From Bacteroides fragilis (GTDB lineage: Bacteria > Bacillota > Clostridia > Lachnospirales > Lachnospiraceae): a stretch of 9,642 bases of DNA. The stretch lies in the NCBI GenBank assembly GCA_023664485.1, contig JAMPFK010000042.1, forward strand, positions 1 to 9,642, written 5' to 3'. The position numbers and the translations under genes were made by a program. The notes beneath the pieces were generated by a model. The model had not been told where the DNA came from, made no database searches, and saw only the letters and a program-made list of their open reading frames with translations. Shown in pieces: positions 6,078 through 9,642 of this stretch (its first letter is position 1; each line of letters starts with the position of its first letter).

Positions 6078-7706
6078 AAAAATTTTATCGGCATTTTTCT
6101 CCATATCGACATCAGGAAGAATCTGTTCCAGGTCATCTTTGCAGTTCCAGACAATATGTAAAGCCTTATTGGGATAAACGATGACCTCCTGCAGAACGTC
6201 CGGCACGATCTCCGCAGTTAATTCCTCTATGTCCGCATATTGCCGGAAACTGTCTGTAAACCGGTTCTCCGGACCGGCGTCGGCGCTTTTCAGCCTTGCT
6301 TCAAGCGCCTTCTTTTTAACGGCTATGCTGTCTCTCTTTTCTTCGTCGGCTTTTTTAGCAGAAAGATACTCGGTTTTACGAAGTTCTCCAAATGCAAGCT
6401 TTTCGTAAAGCTCCCGTATGCTGTTCTCCAACCCGGCATGGGATTCCTCTAATTCGGAAAGTTTCCTCCGGATAATGTCCTCGCCGCATTTTTCACAGCG
6501 GCGCACTTCTTCCCGGATATGGCTGATTTCCACCGCATAATGTACCTGCGCACGCAGCCCGTCAAGTACGGCTTCCACCAGATCGGCTTCCGGTATACGC
6601 TGTTCCGGACAGGAATAGATATCCGTCATGCGCGGCGTACAGCAGAAATAATAGGGATGTCTGCCTCTCATACGCGTCATGGCACGGCCGCAGACGCCGC
6701 ACCTTATTTTTTTACCAGACAGACTGTTCTTTCCGCCGGACTTCATGGGGCCGCGCTCCACAAGCCTTCTTATACGAGCCTGCGCGCGGTCAAATTCTTC
6801 CTGCGTCACGATTTTTTCGTGGGTGTTGTCCACAATAATCCAGTCTTTCCTGCTTACTTTTACGGAACGGAAGCTCCCCACTTCGGCCGCTCTTCTTTTG
6901 CCAAAAACACTCCTGCCGACATATCGCTCGTCGCGCAGGATGATCGCCACCGCTTCATGGGTCCAGAAATTATCCTCCCTGATACAGTTCCATTTCGTAC
7001 GGGAACAGCCCGCGGCTTTTTTATACCGCATAGGGGTCGGAACCTGTTCTTCATTCAATATCCGGGCAATCTCCATCGTGCCTGCCCCATCCGCCGCCAG
7101 ATGAAAAATGCGGCGCACATTTTCCGCCGCTTTCTCATCGATCGCAAGATGGTTCCTGTTGCCAGGATCTTTCACATACCCATAAGGAGCAAAAGCGGAA
7201 ATGTATTCGCCCCGCTGCGCCTTAAAACGCTGCGCTCCCCGCACCTTCTGCGAAAGATCGCGGCTGTAGAAGTCATACAACAGCGTTTTAAAAGAAACTT
7301 CCAGACCGTCTGCGTCCATCGGACGGATACTGTCGAACCCATCATTGACCGCTATAAAACGGACGCCCAGGAAGGGAAACACACGGGAAATGTAATTGCC
7401 GACGGTCAGGTAATCCCGTCCGAACCTGGAAAGGTCTTTTACGATAATACACTGAATTTCGCCATGCTTTACGCGTTCAAGCATTTCCCCGACTGCCGGG
7501 CGCTCAAAGTTTTTTCCGCTAAAGCCGTCGTCACAGAACTCTATCATTTCGGCATCCTCAAATTCCGGCATCCGGCTGATAAAATCGGATAAAAGATTCC
7601 GCTGGTTCGCGATGCTGTTCGATTCCGCTTTCCCGGCTTCTTGCCTGTCCCTGTCCCCGTCGGATATACGCAGGTATTTTGCAATCGTAAGGCTGCCCGC
7701 ACTCAT
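6075..7706 (-). CDS. Large serine recombinase (site-specific integrase)
   Basis: This 543-residue protein is a full-length large serine recombinase of the kind that integrates and excises elements in Clostridia (compare TnpX and TndX). The catalytic domain (about 8-152) has the nucleophile S15 with R13 in YLRIS, then FERP (67-70) and KDLSRFGRD with R94 and R97. The recombinase domain (about 165-290) includes APYGY. A zinc-ribbon-like region follows with C336, C339, C355/C356 and C366, then a coiled-coil-like stretch (about 395-480) and a short C-terminal tail. The ATG overlaps the stop of the upstream recombinase (ATGA) and has GGGAG 7 bases before it. No inactivating change is visible. It ends beside the interrupted host gene, as expected if it moved this element. 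Confidence 0.93.
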   Translation of the reverse strand: MSAGSLTIAKYLRISDGDRDRQEAGKAESNSIANQRNLLSDFISRMPEFEDAEMIEFCDDGFSGKNFERPAVGEMLERVKHGEIQCIIVKDLSRFGRDYLTVGNYISRVFPFLGVRFIAVNDGFDSIRPMDADGLEVSFKTLLYDFYSRDLSQKVRGAQRFKAQRGEYISAFAPYGYVKDPGNRNHLAIDEKAAENVRRIFHLAADGAGTMEIARILNEEQVPTPMRYKKAAGCSRTKWNCIREDNFWTHEAVAIILRDERYVGRSVFGKRRAAEVGSFRSVKVSRKDWIIVDNTHEKIVTQEEFDRAQARIRRLVERGPMKSGGKNSLSGKKIRCGVCGRAMTRMRGRHPYYFCCTPRMTDIYSCPEQRIPEADLVEAVLDGLRAQVHYAVEISHIREEVRRCEKCGEDIIRRKLSELEESHAGLENSIRELYEKLAFGELRKTEYLSAKKADEEKRDSIAVKKKALEARLKSADAGPENRFTDSFRQYADIEELTAEIVPDVLQEVIVYPNKALHIVWNCKDDLEQILPDVDMEKNADKIF

Positions 7707-8551
7707 AAAACCACTCCCTTTCCCTCCGCTTCAGGAGGTTCAGCCCGTTCCCTGTAAGCGGTTTTCCCATCTTCCGCGATTTTCTGCACTGCACGGAAGG
7801 TTTCCTCGTCAATGACCGGCTCATGCGTATTACGGACAATAATCCATTCAGATGCGGGAAGCGTCTGCCGCGCTTTCCCTTCATAGAAAGATTCCCGCCT
7901 GCGCCCCTGCACCATATGCCCCAGATAGACCTCGTTTGATAAAATTCTCCTTATGACCGGCGGTTTCCATACCGCATTGGCGTAACGTTCAGATTTTGCA
8001 TCCCCTTTCAGATAGTGATACCGCGAGGGAGAGGGGATCCCCTGCCCATTTAATTTTCGTGCTATCTGCATGCAGGATATGCCGGAAAGCCGCTGTCTGA
8101 ATATTTCCCGCACCACCGGCGCGGTCTCTGTGTCCGGTTCAAGCCGATGGCGGTCATCTTTGCATTTCCGATAGCCGTATGCCGCCCATGATCCGATAAA
8201 TTCGCCCTTACGCTGTTTAACTGCCAGCGCCGATCCGATTTTGCCGGATATATCCCTGCTGTATACTTCATTGATAATATTTTTCAACGGGATAATACAG
8301 CCGTCGCCGCCATGCTCCGCGGTCAATGTGTCAAATCCGTCAGCTATTGCGACAAAACGCACGTCCAGAAAAGGAAAAACCCGTTCCAGATAATTTCCTG
8401 TTTCCCGGTAATTCCGCCCAAACCTGGATAAGTCTTTGACCACAATACAGTCTGTCTTTCCGCTCCTGATATCCTGTAAGAGCCTTTCAAACTCCGGCCT
8501 TTCAAAATTCGTCCCTGTCTGTCCGTTATCTATCTGACAGCCGTCTTTGAT
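7703..8551 (-). pseudogene. Second serine recombinase, N-terminally truncated
   Basis: The frame encodes the later part of a serine recombinase. It starts in DNGQTGTNFERPEFERL, continues with VVKDLSRFGRNYRETGNYLERVFPFLDVRF, then the recombinase domain with AAYGYRK and a region ending VIDEETFRAVQ. The N-terminal strand with the catalytic serine is missing: upstream of about 8551 homology stops and the open frame runs into the 20-21 base repeats. A GTG at 8443 could give 246 residues, but it sits inside the conserved domain and has no ribosome site, so it is not a credible start. The product ends without a zinc ribbon or coiled coil, and its stop overlaps the start of the intact recombinase by 4 bases. 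The C-terminal shortness may therefore be original to a tandem-recombinase operon, while the N-terminal loss is damage. Confidence 0.75.
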
Positions 8552-8555
8552 ACAA

Positions 8556-8609
8556 TTTAATTTTCCCCGAAACCTTTTAATTTTGCCCCTATACTTTTTA
8601 ATTTTGCCC
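8556..8609. repeat. Three 20-21 base direct repeats, possible insertion-sequence end
   Basis: The core TTTAATTTTGCCCC occurs three times, centred near 8561, 8582 and 8603, with spacing 20 and 21 bases. The first copy lacks the G. A run of eight G (8611-8618) follows. Read on the minus strand they are GGGGCAAAATTAAAAG-type units, and in the recombinase frame they encode a basic repeat GKIKKYRGKIKRFRGKLN. Multiple short terminal repeats of this sort are known at the ends of IS21-family elements, and the units look to me like those, but no transposase is present. They mark the point where the recombinase homology is cut. Confidence 0.6.
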
Positions 8610-8642
8610 TGGGGGGGGCGTTGGGAAAAATGTCATTGGAGT

Positions 8643-8829
8643 TTAAATTAATCTGAAAACAAAACGGCGGGACATCTCCTCCTGCGTTCGGTAAAAATAC
8701 GGTTTCTCTGCCGGGTTTTCCGGCACCGCATACAGCTCCCCGAAAATATGCCCGGTAAAGCCTGCATCATGTATCACACGGCAGTATCGTGAAATGTTCT
8801 GGAAAAGCCTGCAAAATCAATAATTTCAT
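8643..8829 (-). pseudogene. Small broken reading frame, family not recognised
   Basis: A 58-codon stop-free frame (8643-8816) with no start encodes a protein-like sequence. It runs from SRYCRVIHDAGFTGHIFGEL, through YAVPENPAEKPYFYRTQEE, to MSRRFVFRLI at a TAA. An ATG at 8829 opens another frame, MKLLILQAFPEHF, which stops after 20 codons. Joining the two near 8790 would give one plausible small protein of about 65 residues with a frameshift. There is no clear ribosome site. I do not recognise the family and assign no function. It may be a cargo fragment of the element. Confidence 0.4.
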
Positions 8830-8915
8830 GGCTTGAAATGGCATTTTGTTTAAGATTTTGTCATGATACGAATTGAGCGGACGCTGTCTGCCTGATTTGC
8901 ATTGGAGGTACATCT

Positions 8916-9642
8916 ATGGCAGAAAGCCAGAATATTGAATGGAAAGAAACGTGGCGAGATGAATACCTGAAATGGGTATGCGGTTTTGCCAATGCACAGG
9001 GTGGAAAAATTTATATAAGCACAAATGACGATGGAACAGTCATCGGAGTCCAGAACAGCAAGAAACTTATGGAAGATATTCCCAACAAAGTAAGAGATGT
9101 TTTGGGAATTATTGTAGATATAAATTTATTGACAAAAACGGCAAAGAATATATTGAAATTTGTGTCAGCCCAAACACTTATCCAGTTAATTACAGAGATG
9201 AATATCATTATCGACGCGGAAGTACAAAACAATTGCTGAAAGGACAGGCACTGAATTAATTCCTTTTGAAAAAGACCGGTATAACATGGGACAGCGTTCC
9301 CATACAGAATGCCAGAATAAGAGATTTAAGGAATGACAGTTTTGATATTTTCAGGGAACAGGCAGTAAAAAGCAAAAGAATGGATGAGCCTGATATTCAG
9401 GTCAGTAATGAGCAGTTGCTTGACCGTTTAAACCTTATCAATGAAGGCCTGCTTACAAGGGCAGCGATTTTGCTGTTTCATCATAATCCGGAGAAATGGA
9501 TTCCCGGTTCTTATATCAAAATTGCCTATTTTCAATCAGAATCTGATATTCTGTATCAGGATGAGGTACATGGATCTTTATTGTCACAGGCAGACAGGGT
9601 TGTGGATTTAATTTATACAAAATATTTGAAAGGAATCATTTC
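8916..9642 (+). pseudogene. AlbA_2 (Schlafen-type) ATP-binding protein, broken, runs off the window
   Basis: The product resembles bacterial proteins with an N-terminal AlbA_2 domain followed by a GHKL-type ATPase region, often annotated as ATP-binding protein or transcriptional regulator; the function is not settled. The start MAESQNIEWKETW at 8916 has GGAGG 7 bases upstream. The domain core FANAQGGKIYI, NDDGTVIGV and the IPNKVRD stretch is clear. After NLLTK the frame is lost by one missing base in the A run 9134-9138 and would stop at 9237-9239. The correct continuation KEYIEICVSPNTYPVNYR and GSTKQLLKGQALN lies in the next frame, where TAA at 9257-9259 replaces a Glu or Gln codon before FLLKKTGITWD. 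From there it is open to the window edge. With two lesions it is probably inactive. The A+T-rich composition suggests acquisition. Confidence 0.8.

Larger units (their letters stand above)
6060..9642. mobile_element. Decayed serine-recombinase element or island, right end not seen
   Basis: Everything right of the break in the peptidoglycan-binding gene is accessory in character: an intact and a truncated serine recombinase in tandem, insertion-sequence-like repeats, a small broken reading frame, and a broken AlbA_2-type gene. The missing N-terminal half of the interrupted host gene does not reappear, so the element either extends past 9642 or its far side has been deleted or rearranged. Base composition shifts to A+T-rich after about 8820. 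No conjugation or capsid gene is present, so the type of element stays open. Confidence 0.45.

Noticed and set aside
6519..7592. 357-codon open frame on the plus strand inside the recombinase gene
   Set aside because: It is antisense to a complete serine recombinase with all motifs. Its translation has no recognisable domain and is rich in His, Arg and Phe, as expected for a shadow frame.
7703..8443. Truncated recombinase as a complete 246-residue gene from GTG
   Set aside because: Homology continues upstream of the GTG (TNFERPEFERL and so on), no ribosome site precedes it, and the catalytic serine would be missing.
8556..8609. Short repeats considered as a CRISPR array
   Set aside because: The units are only 20-21 bases from start to start, with no room for spacers, and no cas gene is present.
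8823..8839. ATTTCA/TGAAAT inverted repeat upstream of the AlbA_2-type gene as an operator
   Set aside because: Only six bases per arm in A+T-rich DNA, with no convincing promoter at a fitting distance; likely chance.
9125..9145. Programmed frameshift in the AlbA_2-type gene
   Set aside because: A5 is not a standard slippery heptamer with a downstream structure, and the later in-frame stop argues for decay.

Overview
The window looks like a chromosomal segment of a Clostridia bacterium, most likely Lachnospiraceae. The grounds are strong AGGAGG-type ribosome sites, a tRNA gene without an encoded CCA end, a DUF5688-type protein, an EF-P with its modified lysine at residue 32 as in Bacillus, and the order nrdR / small membrane protein / yqeG / aroE / aroK / aroQ / efp. 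This is an inference from gene content, with no database search behind it. Nearly everything left of about 8.6 kb is transcribed on the minus strand; the last 0.7 kb reads on the plus strand and is visibly richer in A+T.

Positions 1-6050 are an ordinary housekeeping region. Reading in the direction of transcription (right to left): nrdR with a strong promoter and a long, highly structured leader; an 89-residue two-helix membrane protein; a terminator; then yqeG-aroE-aroK, joined by 4-base overlaps, and aroQ. These give a HAD phosphatase plus three shikimate-pathway enzymes. Next come efp with its own promoter region and terminator, a DUF5688-family gene, and a tRNA-Arg(CCG) with a consensus promoter. 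The efp terminator hairpin lies inside the 5' extension of the DUF5688 reading frame, so that gene should start at 1264 and not at 1414.

Positions 5699 to about 6055 hold only the C-terminal part of a peptidoglycan-binding-type protein. The rest of that gene is replaced by a large serine recombinase gene (6075-7706), which ends next to the break. The simplest reading is that a serine-recombinase-driven element inserted into this gene and runs rightward to or past the window edge. Upstream of the intact recombinase, overlapping it by 4 bases, is a second recombinase that has lost its N-terminal catalytic strand. Its open frame runs into three 20-21 base repeats that resemble the end of an insertion sequence (possibly IS21-type). 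Further right are a small broken open frame on the minus strand and a Schlafen/AlbA_2-type ATP-binding gene on the plus strand, carrying a one-base deletion and an in-frame stop. The right third is therefore a decaying accessory region.

I see no complete new system. The items most worth a second look are the nrdR leader (a hairpin loop perfectly complementary to a segment touching the ribosome site), the 17-base palindrome in the efp promoter region, the insertion into the peptidoglycan-binding gene, and the in-frame repeat array fused to the recombinase fragment.
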